DNA from: Halobacteriales archaeon QS_4_62_28
Lineage (GTDB): Archaea > Halobacteriota > Halobacteria > Halobacteriales > Haloarculaceae
NCBI GenBank assembly: GCA_003021685.1
Contig: PXRO01000004.1
Span: 41,514-105,513, forward strand
Reading direction: 5' to 3'
DNA length: 64,000 bases
Shown: one piece after another, positions 1 to 9,069 of the stretch
Position numbering within the stretch: the first letter of the stretch is position 1
Layout: every line of letters starts with the position of its first letter
Translations under genes and position numbers: made by a program
Notes under the pieces: model-generated
What the model was told of the DNA's origin: nothing
Seen by the model: only the letters and a program-made list of their open reading frames with translations
Database searches by the model: none

Positions 1-864
1 CCCATCAACCGATGCCGCTCGATCAGGACCTGGTCGATCCGGACTACGTGGCCCCGCCCGAACCGTTGCCGGACGCCCCTCCGATACGCGAGGAGATGGC
101 CGCCTATCACGTCGCCGCACAGTACGTTGACGAACGTGTCGGCAGAGTAATCGACGCCCTCGAAGGAACCGACCAGCTCGAAGATACCGTATTGCTGTTT
201 ACGACTGACCACGGTATTCCCTTCCCGCTGATGAAGTGTAACCTCTCCGACGGGGGAACCGGTGTCTCGGTCATCACTCGTTTTCCCGAGAGCACATCTC
301 TTCCGCGGGGCGTCGCCAAGGACGCGCTCGTATCTCACATCGACCTCTACCCTACCTTTTGCGATCTCCTCGATTTCGACGTTCCCGAGTGGGCAGAGGG
401 CAACTCGCTCCTTCCGTTACTCCGCGGTGAGGTCGAATCCATCCGCGAAGCGTTATTCAGCGAGGTCACCTACCATGCGGCATACGAGCCAAAGCGGTCC
501 ATCCGGACAGATCGACCGGTACGTCCGACGTTTCGACGAGGACTACGACCAATACGTGGCGCCGAACACGGATAACGGCCCGACGAAGCAATTTTTCATC
601 GACATCGGGTTCTACGAGCGTCGCCCACCACAGGAGGAACTCTACGACCTATCTCTCGATCCAAACGAGCGGAATAATCTCGTGGATGAGTCGAGATACG
701 AGGACATTCGAATGGATCTTCGGGAGCGCCTCGATGAATGGATGAAGCGCACTGGCGATCCACTGCTTGCGGGTCCTGTGTCGAAGCCTGAAGGGGCAGT
801 TATCGACCGGCAAGATGCAATTCATTCTGGCGTCGCAGCGCTTGAGGCGTCGAACGCTCGGTGA
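1..864 (+). pseudogene. Sulfatase, 3' part only, frameshifted
   Basis: This is the C-terminal part of an alkaline-phosphatase-fold sulfatase; the gene runs off the left edge, so the catalytic formylglycine region is not visible. The first reading frame, open from base 3, shows a Thr-Thr-Asp-His-Gly motif (around 205-220), the usual metal-binding TDHG of sulfatases, and an SHIDLYPT segment. Near base 515 this frame breaks down and the typical sulfatase C-terminus (RYVRRFDEDYDQY, then EELYDLSLDPNE) continues in the frame one base further on, ending at 864. A one-base insertion or two-base deletion explains this. Sulfatases of this type remove sulfate esters, often from polysaccharides. The frameshift may be real decay or a sequencing error; read depth is not available here. 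Confidence 0.75.
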
Positions 865-963
865 GAGAGCGATAGCCGGTCGAGCCACGGGATCGGTCCG
901 TACTGGGGGCGAGCCCGCTTCCTACCCGCAAGCGCTAACTCTATCGACTCGCATGCACCACTC

Positions 964-2181
964 GTGCTCGGATCGACAGCAGATCTCCTCCGTCTCTGTG
1001 CCATTCCCGTCTTCGGGTGGGCCGCCTACCGCGACATCAAGACTCGCCGTGTCCCCAATCGGGTCTGGCTCCCGCTGGCCGTGCTGGCGCTTGCCGTGCT
1101 GGTCTGGGACGGTTATCACGCCTACGTGGGCAACGACCGCCTCTTCTTTTTGCAGGTCGCACTCAGCGTCGGCTTCATCGTCCCGCTGGCGACCGCGTTC
1201 TGGTATATGGGCAGTTTCGGCGGGGCCGACGCCAAGGCGTTCTACGTCGTTGCCCTGCTCTTTCCGGCAGCCCCGGTCTACTACCTGCCGACGGTCGCGC
1301 TCCCGTTGCGCCTCGACACCGTCACCGTCCTCTCGTTGACGATTCTCTCGAACACCGTCGTCGTCGGAGCGCTGTACCCCCTTGGCGTCGCTCTCTCGAA
1401 CCTGCTCCGTGGCCGGTTCGGTCTCCCGATGCTCATCGGCCGACCAATCGGTTGGCAGTCAATCGAAGAGGAGTACGGGATGTTGCTGGAAACGCCCGAC
1501 GGCTTCACGCGCCGCGGCGTCGACCTCGATGCCCTCCGGATGTACCTGCGCTGGCGTGGCTGTACGCTCGCCGAGTTACGTGACGACCCCGACTGGTTCC
1601 GAAACCCGGAGAGCCTGCCCGACGACCCTGGCGACGTTGGCGATGGGAACGTCGTGGTCGATGGGGGGGACGAAGGGCGAGCGGAGCGAGGCCCTCGGAA
1701 CGGCGAACGGGGAGCAGAGCGACCCGTGAGCAACGAGGGCGAACATAGTGAGCCCTCGGACAGGGCGAACGGGGAGGAACGACCCGTGAGCAACGAGGGC
1801 GAACACAGTGAGCCCTCGGACAGGGCGAACGGGGAGGAACGACCCGTGAGCAACGAGAGCCCGACCGAAGGGAGGGGTCTCGAAAATGCGAGCGGTGAAA
1901 CCGCGAGCAAAGAGGGCGGCCAGCGAGACCCGCCCGCAGACGCGGGTGAGACTGACGATCCGTGGGGGACAGCGGCGTTCCTCGACGACATCGAGGGTGG
2001 GGCCTACGGGACGACGCCCGAGGGATTGCGCGAGGGTCTCGACATACTCGTTGTCGAAGACGAGGTCTGGATCTCGCCGGGGATTCCCTTCATCGTCCCG
2101 ATGTTCGTCGGGCTCGTCATCTCGCTCGCCTACGGCGACGTGCTGGTCGCCCTGCTCTCGCTGTTCGGGATCGGGGGATAG
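964..2181 (+). CDS. A24-family prepilin/preflagellin peptidase with low-complexity insert
   Basis: A membrane aspartic protease of 405 residues that should cleave class III signal peptides of archaeal pilins and archaellins. Residues 1-145 contain several hydrophobic segments, and the two expected catalytic aspartates are Asp24 ([12 protein letters not shown]) and Asp89 in a GGAD motif, the archaeal form of GxGD. After residue 220 there is a hydrophilic Glu/Ser/Gly-rich stretch built on a 60-bp DNA repeat, followed by a conserved end with one more membrane segment (residues 370-400). The start is a GTG; no in-frame ATG lies nearby upstream. Family members lacking the insert are shorter. The protein stands alone, 58 bp before hisI, with no pilin genes beside it. 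Confidence 0.8.
   Translation: MLGSTADLLRLCAIPVFGWAAYRDIKTRRVPNRVWLPLAVLALAVLVWDGYHAYVGNDRLFFLQVALSVGFIVPLATAFWYMGSFGGADAKAFYVVALLFPAAPVYYLPTVALPLRLDTVTVLSLTILSNTVVVGALYPLGVALSNLLRGRFGLPMLIGRPIGWQSIEEEYGMLLETPDGFTRRGVDLDALRMYLRWRGCTLAELRDDPDWFRNPESLPDDPGDVGDGNVVVDGGDEGRAERGPRNGERGAERPVSNEGEHSEPSDRANGEERPVSNEGEHSEPSDRANGEERPVSNESPTEGRGLENASGETASKEGGQRDPPADAGETDDPWGTAAFLDDIEGGAYGTTPEGLREGLDILVVEDEVWISPGIPFIVPMFVGLVISLAYGDVLVALLSLFGIGG
1690..1858 (+). repeat. 60-bp in-frame tandem repeat inside the A24 peptidase gene
   Basis: Two nearly perfect 60-bp units begin at 1721 and 1781, a third partial unit begins at 1841, and a degenerate half unit lies at about 1690-1720. The two full units differ at one base (1746 versus 1806). 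Because the period is a multiple of three, the repeat is read as 20-residue units rich in Glu, Ser, Asn and Arg. Each unit contains the inverted pair GAGGGC...GCCCTC. The insert falls between the conserved cytoplasmic part and the last membrane segment. Confidence 0.9.
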
Positions 2182-2239
2182 GGCCCGCTCGACCATCCCT
2201 AGCAGAAGACCTATCCGGCGCACACGCATTCGCTCGTCT

Positions 2240-2605
2240 ATGAGCGACGTGGATCTGGCATTCGACGAGCAAGACCTGTTGCCGGCGGTCGCACAGGACG
2301 CCGATACCGGCGAGGTCGTGATGCTCGCGTACGTCTCCGAGGCGGCCCTCCAGCAGTCCCGTGAGACGGGCTATGCCCACTACTACTCGCGTAGTCGCGA
2401 CGAACTCTGGAAGAAGGGCGCGACGAGTGGTCACACCCAGACAATCGAGGAGATTCGGGTCGACTGCGACGGTGATGCGATTCTCTACCTGGTCGAGCAA
2501 TCGGGCGGTGCCTGTCACACCGGCTACGAGTCGTGTTTCCACCGAACTGTCGACGGCGAGGTCGTCGGAGAACGGGTGTTCGATCCCGATGCCGTCTACG
2601 AGTGA
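2240..2605 (+). CDS. hisI: Phosphoribosyl-AMP cyclohydrolase
   Basis: A 121-residue protein that opens the purine ring of phosphoribosyl-AMP in histidine biosynthesis. The family signature is visible: [10 protein letters not shown] near residue 30, [16 protein letters not shown] near 55-70, and a metal-binding [13 protein letters not shown] segment near 92-105 with conserved Cys and His residues. The ATG at 2240 fits the family N-terminus; a longer reading frame upstream has no similarity to HisI. It is separate from the hisG at 62.3 kb, as is common in haloarchaea where his genes are scattered. It is followed almost directly by a DUF7118-like gene, so the two are probably co-transcribed. Confidence 0.93.
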   Translation: MSDVDLAFDEQDLLPAVAQDADTGEVVMLAYVSEAALQQSRETGYAHYYSRSRDELWKKGATSGHTQTIEEIRVDCDGDAILYLVEQSGGACHTGYESCFHRTVDGEVVGERVFDPDAVYE

Positions 2606-2612
2606 GCGACAG

Positions 2613-3734
2613 ATGGCGGGCGACGCCGATCCCGTCATGCGACTGGAGCGTGCCGACGCCGACCGGCAGGACGCCCGTAAGCGTGTCGAGGCCGTCGGCG
2701 AACCGGCATTACGGGACCTCAGGACGGCCTGTTCGGAGTTGCGGGCGTTGTTGGCCGAATACGAGAACAGGGCGACCGGTGACGGCGATTTCGCCGCGTT
2801 CATCGAGTTCCAGGACCGGATCGCACACTTCACCGAGAGCCTCGACGAGGACCTGCCCGAGCGAGTGATTTTCGAGGAGATCGACGACCGACTGCAACAG
2901 CGCCGCCTGACTGAAGGCGACTTCGCCGCGGTCCGCGAGCGGATCGACGACGCCGAGACGACAGCCACGCCGTTGCAGGAGTGGGAGGACGCCAGCGAGC
3001 GCTACAAAACAGCGCGACTGGCCGCCGAGGAGCGGTTAGGGGCGGTCGCGGATCGGATCGACGACTGCGAGCGACTGGTCGAACTCGGCCGGGCGGATCT
3101 GGACGCGCCGACTGAACGACTCCGTGGGCCAGTCGAGGACTACGACGAGGCCGTCACCGACGCGTTCCGGGCGTTCCGGTCCGACGCACCAGCCCGCGAG
3201 GTGCTGGATTTCGTCGCGAGGACGGACCTGTACCCGCTGGTTCCCTTCGAGTCGCCGCCTGCAGACCTCGTCGAGTACGTCCACGAGCACGAGGCCGGCA
3301 CCGAGTCGATCACTCGACTGCTCGAATACGCCGACTACTCTCGGTCGAAACTCGATCACTACGTCGATGACGCCGCCGCGCTCAGGCGCACGGTTGCGAC
3401 CAACCGGACGTACCTGGAACGGCTCGACGGCGAGCCACTGACTGTCGGATGGCCGCCGCCTGCCGCCGAAACGCTCCGCTGGCGGTGCGACGAGCGTATC
3501 TCCGTGGTCGACCGGTTCGCATCAGATGTCGTGGCGGACCTGCGGGCGGTTCGGGACCTGACCTGGCGCGACGACTACGACCGACTGCGCCGGAGTGCAG
3601 TGGCTCGCGAGCAGTTGACCGACGAGGAACGGAAGCGGCTCAAGACGGGCGCGGTCGAACAGGAACTCGCTGAACTGCGCGACGAGCGCGAACAGATCGA
3701 GGCTGCGCTGTCGACGTATCCATTGCTGTCGTAA
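2613..3734 (+). CDS. Haloarchaeal DUF7118-like coiled-coil protein
   Basis: A 373-residue, highly charged protein with long predicted helices and heptad-like Leu/Ala spacing; no signal peptide or membrane segment. It resembles the haloarchaeal conserved family I remember as DUF7118, whose function is unknown. Features visible are a central FVARTDLYPLVPFESPP segment (about residues 197-213) and a Trp-containing PLTVGWPPPAAETLRW segment (about 287-302) that are less helical than the rest. The start is uncertain: ATGs at 2589, 2613 and 2637 are in frame; 2613 was chosen because it avoids overlap with hisI. The gene follows hisI by 7 bp and ends 9 bp from the convergent glmM. Confidence 0.75.
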   Translation: MAGDADPVMRLERADADRQDARKRVEAVGEPALRDLRTACSELRALLAEYENRATGDGDFAAFIEFQDRIAHFTESLDEDLPERVIFEEIDDRLQQRRLTEGDFAAVRERIDDAETTATPLQEWEDASERYKTARLAAEERLGAVADRIDDCERLVELGRADLDAPTERLRGPVEDYDEAVTDAFRAFRSDAPAREVLDFVARTDLYPLVPFESPPADLVEYVHEHEAGTESITRLLEYADYSRSKLDHYVDDAAALRRTVATNRTYLERLDGEPLTVGWPPPAAETLRWRCDERISVVDRFASDVVADLRAVRDLTWRDDYDRLRRSAVAREQLTDEERKRLKTGAVEQELAELRDEREQIEAALSTYPLLS

Positions 3735-3743
3735 CCGGTAGGA

Positions 3744-5108
3744 TCAGGCCTGTTCGCGTGCTCGTTCGACGGCATCACAGAAGACGTCGGCCAGTTCCTG
3801 GGCACGCTCCCTGGTTCGTGCTTCGGCGTAGATTCGGATGACCGGTTCCGTCCCCGACGGGCGAGCGAGGACCCAGCCGTCGCCGTAGTCCAGCCGCCAG
3901 CCGTCGGTCGTGTTGAGGTCGGCGACGGCCTCTTTGGCCGTCTCCTCGATGGCTCCGAGCATCGCCGACCGCTCGTTCTCGTCGTCGCACCCGACGGATT
4001 CCCGGACGTTGACGTAGTCGTCGAAGCGAGCGGCGATCTCGCTGGCCGGCTCCTCGGTCACGAGTTCGAGGAACTTCGCCGCCGTGTAGGCCCCATCGCG
4101 GGCGATTCGGTAGTCCGGGAAGATGATCCCACCGTTGCCCTCACCGGCCACACCGACGTGTTCGCCCTCGGCCTGGAGTTGCTTGATCCGGGTGATGAGA
4201 TAGGTCGATCCGATCCGTGTCAGGGTCAGGTCGGCGTCGGCTGTCTCGACTACGTCGACGAGCCGCTGGGAGGCGTTGACTGCGGAGACGACACTGTCGC
4301 CAGCCGCGACGGCCGCCTCGACCAGTGCGGCCAGCGCAGCGTCCCCGTTGACCATTGTCCCGGTCTCGTCGACGAACACCGCACGGTCGGCATCGCCGTC
4401 GTGGGCGATACCCAGGTCGGCATCTGTCGACCGGACGTATTCTTTCAAGTCGTCGAGGTTGGGCTCGACCGGTTCGGGATCGCGGCCGGGGAAGTGGCTG
4501 TCTGGCTGTGCGTTGACTGTCTGCACCGTACAGCCCAGTTCCCGGAAAAACTCGGGACCAGTGTGACAGCCGGCACCGTGGCCGGGGTCCACGACGACGG
4601 TGATATCGGCCCCGGCGATGGTGTCGCGGTCGACGGCCGCGAGGACGCCTTCGATGTAGTCGCGGTCGGCCCCCTCGATGTTCTTGGCCTGTCCGACCGA
4701 TTCCCAGCCAACTGGTTCGAACCGGCCTGACGCGAGTCGCTTCTCGATACTGTCGAGGGTATCCCGGGGCAACTCGATGCCGTCGGCTCCGACGAGCTTG
4801 ATACCGTTGTAGGCTGGCGGGTTGTGCGAGGCGGTGACCATCACGCCAGGAATGCCCTCGCGGGCACAGTAGGACTGTAATGCCGGCGTCGGCACCGCTC
4901 CGAGTTGCTCGACGGTACACCCGACACTCGCGAGACCGCTCGTGACCGCGCTGGCGAGCATCTGGCCGGTTGTTCGCGTATCGCGTGCGAGCGCGACCCG
5001 TTCGTGTTTCAGCACCGACCCGGCCGCCTGCGCGATCTGCAACACATCGACCGGCGTCAGCTCGTCGTTTGCAACACCTCTGACGCCGCTGGACCCGAAC
5101 ACGTGCAT
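3744..5108 (-). CDS. glmM: Phosphoglucosamine mutase family protein
   Basis: A 454-residue alpha-D-phosphohexomutase. It should interconvert glucosamine-6-phosphate and glucosamine-1-phosphate on the way to UDP-GlcNAc and surface glycans. The N-terminus MHVFGSSGVRG carries the substrate-binding loop, the catalytic phosphoserine loop is TASHNPP at residues 92-98 (Ser94), the magnesium loop DGDADR lies near residue 237, and the phosphate-binding RPSGTEP is near 418. All four domain signatures are present and the length is normal. Archaeal members of this family also act on mannose or glucose phosphates, so the exact sugar is not certain. It is divergent from pyrE with a 118-bp shared promoter region. 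Confidence 0.88.
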   Translation of the reverse strand: MHVFGSSGVRGVANDELTPVDVLQIAQAAGSVLKHERVALARDTRTTGQMLASAVTSGLASVGCTVEQLGAVPTPALQSYCAREGIPGVMVTASHNPPAYNGIKLVGADGIELPRDTLDSIEKRLASGRFEPVGWESVGQAKNIEGADRDYIEGVLAAVDRDTIAGADITVVVDPGHGAGCHTGPEFFRELGCTVQTVNAQPDSHFPGRDPEPVEPNLDDLKEYVRSTDADLGIAHDGDADRAVFVDETGTMVNGDAALAALVEAAVAAGDSVVSAVNASQRLVDVVETADADLTLTRIGSTYLITRIKQLQAEGEHVGVAGEGNGGIIFPDYRIARDGAYTAAKFLELVTEEPASEIAARFDDYVNVRESVGCDDENERSAMLGAIEETAKEAVADLNTTDGWRLDYGDGWVLARPSGTEPVIRIYAEARTRERAQELADVFCDAVERAREQA

Positions 5109-5194
5109 TCGATGAAGTGTCGTGTGCCGACCGGCTTATCACTACCGCCTCCGTGGTCGGCCACTGATACTGTCGGCTGTCGTCGTTATCAACG

Positions 5195-5224
5195 CCTTTT
5201 AGCTCTCACGTATCAGACTGGAGG
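5195..5224 (+). promoter_or_regulatory. pyrE promoter (TATA-like box) and ribosome binding site
   Basis: A T-rich CCTTTTAG box at 5195-5202 lies about 25-30 nt before the pyrE ATG at 5227, and GGAGG at 5220-5224 sits two bases before the start codon. A clear Shine-Dalgarno sequence is unusual in this window, where most genes look leaderless; here both signals are close together. Confidence 0.45.
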
Positions 5225-5226
5225 GT

Positions 5227-5793
5227 ATGGCAAACGACGCACTCATCTCCGCGTTGCGGGACGCAGACGCCGTCAAATACGGCGAGTTCGAACTCTCACA
5301 CGGCGGGACGAGCAGCTACTACGTCGACAAGTACGTCTTCGAGACGAACCCTCGCTGTCTCGAACTGATCGGCGAGGCCTTCGCACAGCGTCTGGCCGAG
5401 GCCGACTGGTACGAAGCGGGGACCACACTCGCCGGCGTTGCACTGGGTGCCGTCCCCCTCGTCGCCGTGACGAGTATCGAGACGGGAACGCCCTACGTCA
5501 TCGCCCGGAAGCAACAGAAGGAGTACGGCACCGCCAACCTCATCGAGGGCGAACTCAGCGGCGGCGAGGAAGTCGTCATCCTCGAAGACATCGCGACGAC
5601 CGGCCAGAGTGCCGTCGATGCTGCCGAGGCACTGCGTGAGGCCGGTGGAACAGTCTCACACGTCTTCGTGGTCGTCGACCGCGAGGAGGGCGCTCGCGAG
5701 AACCTCGCCGAACACGGCCTCGAACTCGACTCGCTGGTGACGGCTTCCGAGTTGCTGGCCGACGCCCCCGAACACAGCGACGCCGGCGCGTAG
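5227..5793 (+). CDS. pyrE: Orotate phosphoribosyltransferase
   Basis: A 188-residue type I phosphoribosyltransferase that joins orotate and PRPP to make OMP in pyrimidine synthesis. The substrate loop and catalytic loop are visible: SSYYVDKY near residues 30-37, RKQQKEYG near 98-105 and the PRPP-binding [17 protein letters not shown] near 117-133. There is no extra N-terminal helix-turn-helix, which separates it from the haloarchaeal GfcR regulators that share the PRTase fold. The start ATG is supported by a ribosome binding site. A long hairpin repeat follows 69 bp after the stop. Confidence 0.92.
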   Translation: MANDALISALRDADAVKYGEFELSHGGTSSYYVDKYVFETNPRCLELIGEAFAQRLAEADWYEAGTTLAGVALGAVPLVAVTSIETGTPYVIARKQQKEYGTANLIEGELSGGEEVVILEDIATTGQSAVDAAEALREAGGTVSHVFVVVDREEGARENLAEHGLELDSLVTASELLADAPEHSDAGA

Positions 5794-5861
5794 CCAGCGC
5801 AGGGGGTGCGACCCTCTTCGGCCCGGAGTAACTACGGCAACCGGTGTGTCCGTCCCGTGCA

Positions 5862-5943
5862 TATACCGGTGGACGTAACGTTTGATACTTCTCAGCCGTC
5901 ACAGTCCCGGCTGAATATATCATTGCTTACGTCCACCGGTATA
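5862..5943. repeat. Dispersed hairpin element, copy 1
   Basis: The outer arms are ATACCGGTGGACGTAA (5863-5878) and its exact complement at 5927-5942. Inside, GATAC-TTCTCAGCCG pairs imperfectly with CGGCTGAATATATC around the loop TCACAGTCCC, so the whole element can fold into one long hairpin. The same sequence is found at 10212-10297 and, inverted, at 63306-63390. It lies between pyrE and the glutaredoxin gene. Confidence 0.9.
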
Positions 5944-5985
5944 CGACCGTGGCCCTGATATAGGCCGAGACGGTATGCATGACTG

Positions 5986-6243
5986 ATGTCAAACCTCGAA
6001 CTGTACGAATTAGAAGGCTGCCCGTACTGCGCGAAAGTGATCTCGAAACTCGACGAGCTCGGTCTCGACTACGAGTCTCACATGGTTGCGCGCTCCCACA
6101 GCGAGCGGACAGAAGTGAAAGACATCTCGGGCCAGACAGGCGTGCCAGTGCTCGTCGATGAGAAACACGGCATCGATGGGATGCCCGAATCCGACGACAT
6201 CATCGAGTACCTCGAAGAAACCTACGGTACCACTGCGACTTAG
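5986..6243 (+). CDS. Glutaredoxin-like thiol protein
   Basis: An 85-residue cytoplasmic thioredoxin-fold protein with the active-site CPYC at residues 12-15, a cis-proline in the segment TGVPVLVD (about residues 51-58) and a following [14 protein letters not shown] helix, as in glutaredoxins and the N-terminal domain of glutathione transferases. It probably reduces disulfides with gamma-glutamylcysteine, the main haloarchaeal thiol; that substrate is inferred. Its end overlaps by four bases the end of the convergent regulator gene. Confidence 0.85.
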   Translation: MSNLELYELEGCPYCAKVISKLDELGLDYESHMVARSHSERTEVKDISGQTGVPVLVDEKHGIDGMPESDDIIEYLEETYGTTAT

Positions 6244-7208
6244 GCGACCTCTTCGGGGTCCTCGCCCCGGTCCATGATCAGGTCACGGAGTTCGTCGGCG
6301 TCGTTGATCGCCTCCATTTCGCTTTTTTCGATGATGGCAGTGCCGTCGACGGATTCCCGTTTGCGTTCGTCGACGACGTATATCGATCTGGTACGCGTGA
6401 CCTCGCCCACGGAGGACATGATTCGGGCACGCTTTTTGGCGGTTCTGGTGAACTCCGAGTGACCAGTCAACACCTGCTGGCGCTCCTGTTCGTTCTCCGA
6501 GACCGTCTTGAACGGGGCGCGGTCCGTCGGGTGGACCTCGAAGCCGATCCGGGTGAAGACGGTGACGATGGGTTCGTCTGCCGGGTCGACCTCGGGTTTC
6601 TCGGGCGCGTCGCCGTCGTCCTGGATCTCCTCGGCACCATCGAGGACGCTGACCGGCGACGTGAGCGGTTCCTCGAACAACTCCTCTAGCTCTGTGGCCA
6701 CGTCTACGGAGGCGTCCATGCCGTCCTCGTACTTCGAGACAGTCCGGCGGGAGACGCCCAGTTCCTTGGCGAGGCGACCCAGCGACCAGTCGCGCTCTTC
6801 GCGTGCGTCTTCGAGCACTTCGCTGTCGATGTTGACGTACAGGCCACCCGGCGCGGCGTAAATAAGTGGCGGGACCGCTTCGATAAACAGGTCCATCGCG
6901 GCGTCGGGCGACAGGACGGGCACGCCATGCCTGAAATAGACGACGCCGGGCTTGAGGTCCTCGTCCCGCGTTCGCAACCCGATTACGATCGGTGTCGCGT
7001 TCAGGTACGTCCCCAGACGCCGCATTTCGGCACCGGTGGCGGCATCGAACGCATCGATGTTGCCCAGAATCTTCACGAGCAGTACGTCTTTCCCACGGCG
7101 AGCGGCGATGTCGAAGCTCTTCGGCCGGATCGCACACCGGTCGCTGACCAGAAAGCCGGCGTCTTCGAGCATCGCAGTAACGTTTTCGACCAGCGCCGAC
7201 CGTGACAT
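6240..7208 (-). CDS. COG1395-type HTH transcriptional regulator
   Basis: A 322-residue predicted DNA-binding protein of an archaeal family annotated as putative HTH-type regulator. Residues 1-110 resemble a nuclease-fold domain without an obvious active site ([13 protein letters not shown], then [16 protein letters not shown]), followed by an XRE-like helix-turn-helix at about residues 138-175 ([20 protein letters not shown]) and a C-terminal domain beginning with [16 protein letters not shown]. The ATG at 7208 was chosen; an upstream extension is in frame but lies in the promoter region. It is divergent from tiaS, and repeated TTATTGTAG motifs lie between the two genes, suggesting autoregulation. 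Confidence 0.8.
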   Translation of the reverse strand: MSRSALVENVTAMLEDAGFLVSDRCAIRPKSFDIAARRGKDVLLVKILGNIDAFDAATGAEMRRLGTYLNATPIVIGLRTRDEDLKPGVVYFRHGVPVLSPDAAMDLFIEAVPPLIYAAPGGLYVNIDSEVLEDAREERDWSLGRLAKELGVSRRTVSKYEDGMDASVDVATELEELFEEPLTSPVSVLDGAEEIQDDGDAPEKPEVDPADEPIVTVFTRIGFEVHPTDRAPFKTVSENEQERQQVLTGHSEFTRTAKKRARIMSSVGEVTRTRSIYVVDERKRESVDGTAIIEKSEMEAINDADELRDLIMDRGEDPEEVA

Positions 7209-7222
7209 AGTTGTACGCCTCT

Positions 7223-7433
7223 CTACAATAAAGAAGTAATTCACTGCATATATGCGTTGTGCCGGGATAGGGAGTCTGTATCCTTCGTTCTCGTTTCTTC
7301 ACCAACACGTTTATTAATAGCCCCGCACTCGCCGGCCAGTCGAAAGGTCGAAACCGGTTATATGGTTTATTGTAGTCGCTTACCGGTGAGCGTCGCCACG
7401 GGGTAGATGATCACCGATAAGTCGCTACAATAA
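7223..7433. promoter_or_regulatory. Intergenic TTATTGTAG motifs between the COG1395-type regulator and tiaS
   Basis: CTACAATAA occurs at 7223-7231 and 7425-7433 and its complement TTATTGTAG at 7367-7375. The copies at 7367-7382 and 7418-7433 form a 16-base inverted repeat with 13 matches. The outer copies sit 15 bp and 26 bp before the two start codons, so they may be TATA boxes, operators, or both. Confidence 0.55.
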
Positions 7434-7459
7434 TCCGTATCAGTGGCGTACCAGCACTC

Positions 7460-8725
7460 GTGACGGTCATCGGCCTCGACGATACGGATTCCCGCACCGA
7501 GGGGATGTGTACGACCTACGCCGCCGCCCGCCTCGTCGAGTGCATCACAGACGCCGGTGGGACGGTCGACCGCACACTGCTAGTCAGACTCAACCCTGCT
7601 GTCGAGCACAAAACGCGGGGCAACGGGGCGCTTGCGGTCCACTGCGACCTGCCGGCCGAACAGGCGGTCGAACTCGCAACGGCGACCCTCGACATGGCCG
7701 CGGTCGACGATCCCCGCACTAATCCCGGCGTGGTCATCGCCGACTGCGACCCGGCCGCCGTCCCCGACCCGGTCCGTGACCACGCGCTGGCCGCTGTCCG
7801 ACGACTGCTCGACATCGACACCACTCGCGACCGCATCACTGCGGCGGGGTTCGAGCACGCGGCGGTCGGCAACGGTCGGGGACTGATCGGTGCGCTCGCG
7901 GCCGTGGGTGCCTGGCGGGCCGTCGACGATTGGACATACGAGCGGATTGCCTACCGCGAGCGCGAGCGTTGGGGTACCGACCGCATCGTCGACGCCGACT
8001 CAGTTCGTGACGCCGCAAAACGCCACTATCCGACGGTCTGGGACACCGTCGACCGGCCCTCTGGCTACCCGGTCTGTGTCCCCCGGACGCCCTGCCCGAT
8101 CCTCTATGGCATCCGGGGCGACGACGCCGAGGCCTGTCGTCGCGTGGCCGCCGACATCGAGAGCGAACCCGTCGCTCGCACGCACACCTTCCTCACCAAT
8201 CAGGGAACCGACGCCCACCTCCAGATCGCCACGCTTGCCGACCTCGCCGACGACAGCGCCTACCGAACCAGTGGAACCGTTCGCGAACCACCCGAAACGC
8301 AGGCGGGTGGCCACGTGTTCTTCGTCCTCGGCGACGGCGACGTGACCGTCGACTGTGCGGCCTTCGAACCGACCAAGCGGTTTCGTGACCGCGTCCGGTC
8401 GCTCCGGGTCGGCGACCGCCTCACCGTCTGCGGGGAAGTCAGCGACGGGACGCTCAAACTGGAGAAGTTCGCCCTCCGTGACCGTGTCGAAACCGAACTG
8501 GTCACGCCCGACTGCCCCGACTGTGGCCGCTCGATGAGCAGCGCCGGCCGCGATCAGGGGTACCGGTGCCGGGACTGTGATACCCATCGCGACGGGAAAG
8601 TCCACCGGCAGATCGACCGCGACCTCGAACGTGGCTGGTACGAGGTTCCACCGGTCGCGCGCCGACACATCGCGAAACCGCTGGTGCGTGGTGGATTCGA
8701 CGGGCCGACCCATCCCGAGCGGTAG
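7460..8725 (+). CDS. tiaS: tRNA(Ile2) agmatinylcytidine synthetase
   Basis: A 421-residue enzyme that attaches agmatine to C34 of tRNA-Ile(CAU), so that it reads AUA codons. It is essential in archaea. The N-terminus MTVIGLDDTDSRTEGMCTTY is the family's kinase-like nucleotide site; a GRGLIGALAAVG segment follows near residue 143, an OB-like part lies around 270-345 and a zinc ribbon CPDC...CRDC lies near residues 353-373. All expected parts are present. The start is GTG. It stands alone after a promoter region shared with a divergent regulator. Confidence 0.93.
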   Translation: MTVIGLDDTDSRTEGMCTTYAAARLVECITDAGGTVDRTLLVRLNPAVEHKTRGNGALAVHCDLPAEQAVELATATLDMAAVDDPRTNPGVVIADCDPAAVPDPVRDHALAAVRRLLDIDTTRDRITAAGFEHAAVGNGRGLIGALAAVGAWRAVDDWTYERIAYRERERWGTDRIVDADSVRDAAKRHYPTVWDTVDRPSGYPVCVPRTPCPILYGIRGDDAEACRRVAADIESEPVARTHTFLTNQGTDAHLQIATLADLADDSAYRTSGTVREPPETQAGGHVFFVLGDGDVTVDCAAFEPTKRFRDRVRSLRVGDRLTVCGEVSDGTLKLEKFALRDRVETELVTPDCPDCGRSMSSAGRDQGYRCRDCDTHRDGKVHRQIDRDLERGWYEVPPVARRHIAKPLVRGGFDGPTHPER

Positions 8726-8840
8726 GGACCTGTTTCGGTCGAAGTATGCAGTGTTATCGGGTCTCGGAGCGTCTTCGTCGGATTGTTCTCCCTGTAGTAG
8801 CATCCCTCTAACAATGTTGTCTGGTAGCAAAGCACCTGCC

Positions 8841-9062
8841 ATGAGCCAGCCATCGTCGGACGACGATGCCAGTTCGCTCGCGCCTGAGCCGCTACCACAG
8901 GAGGAGTTCCCCAACGAACAACTCTCGGCGGTCGTCGAGCAGCGGGCCGATAACACCGAGCGATGTATCTTTTATCCCGAAGACATCGACCCTTCGGCCG
9001 CCGAGACACACTGGCTCGCGGTGGACGCGGAGTTCGCAGTCGACGTCTCCGAGTGCCGGTGA
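8841..9062 (+). CDS. Small haloarchaeal protein (DUF7511-like)
   Basis: A 73-residue acidic protein with a Pro/Ser/Asp-rich start and a conserved-looking core NTERCIFYPEDIDPSAAET followed by HWLAVDAEF. It resembles a small haloarchaeal family I remember as DUF7511, of unknown function. No membrane segment. The ATG at 8841 is preferred over upstream in-frame codons, which lie in sequence without coding character. It converges with the threonine-synthase paralogue, with 7 bp between the stops. Confidence 0.65.
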   Translation: MSQPSSDDDASSLAPEPLPQEEFPNEQLSAVVEQRADNTERCIFYPEDIDPSAAETHWLAVDAEFAVDVSECR

Positions 9063-9069
9063 CCCGAGG

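Noticed and set aside
5862..5943. Reading the hairpin element as a CRISPR repeat
   Set aside because: There is one element at each of three distant places, not a regular array with spacers, and no cas genes.
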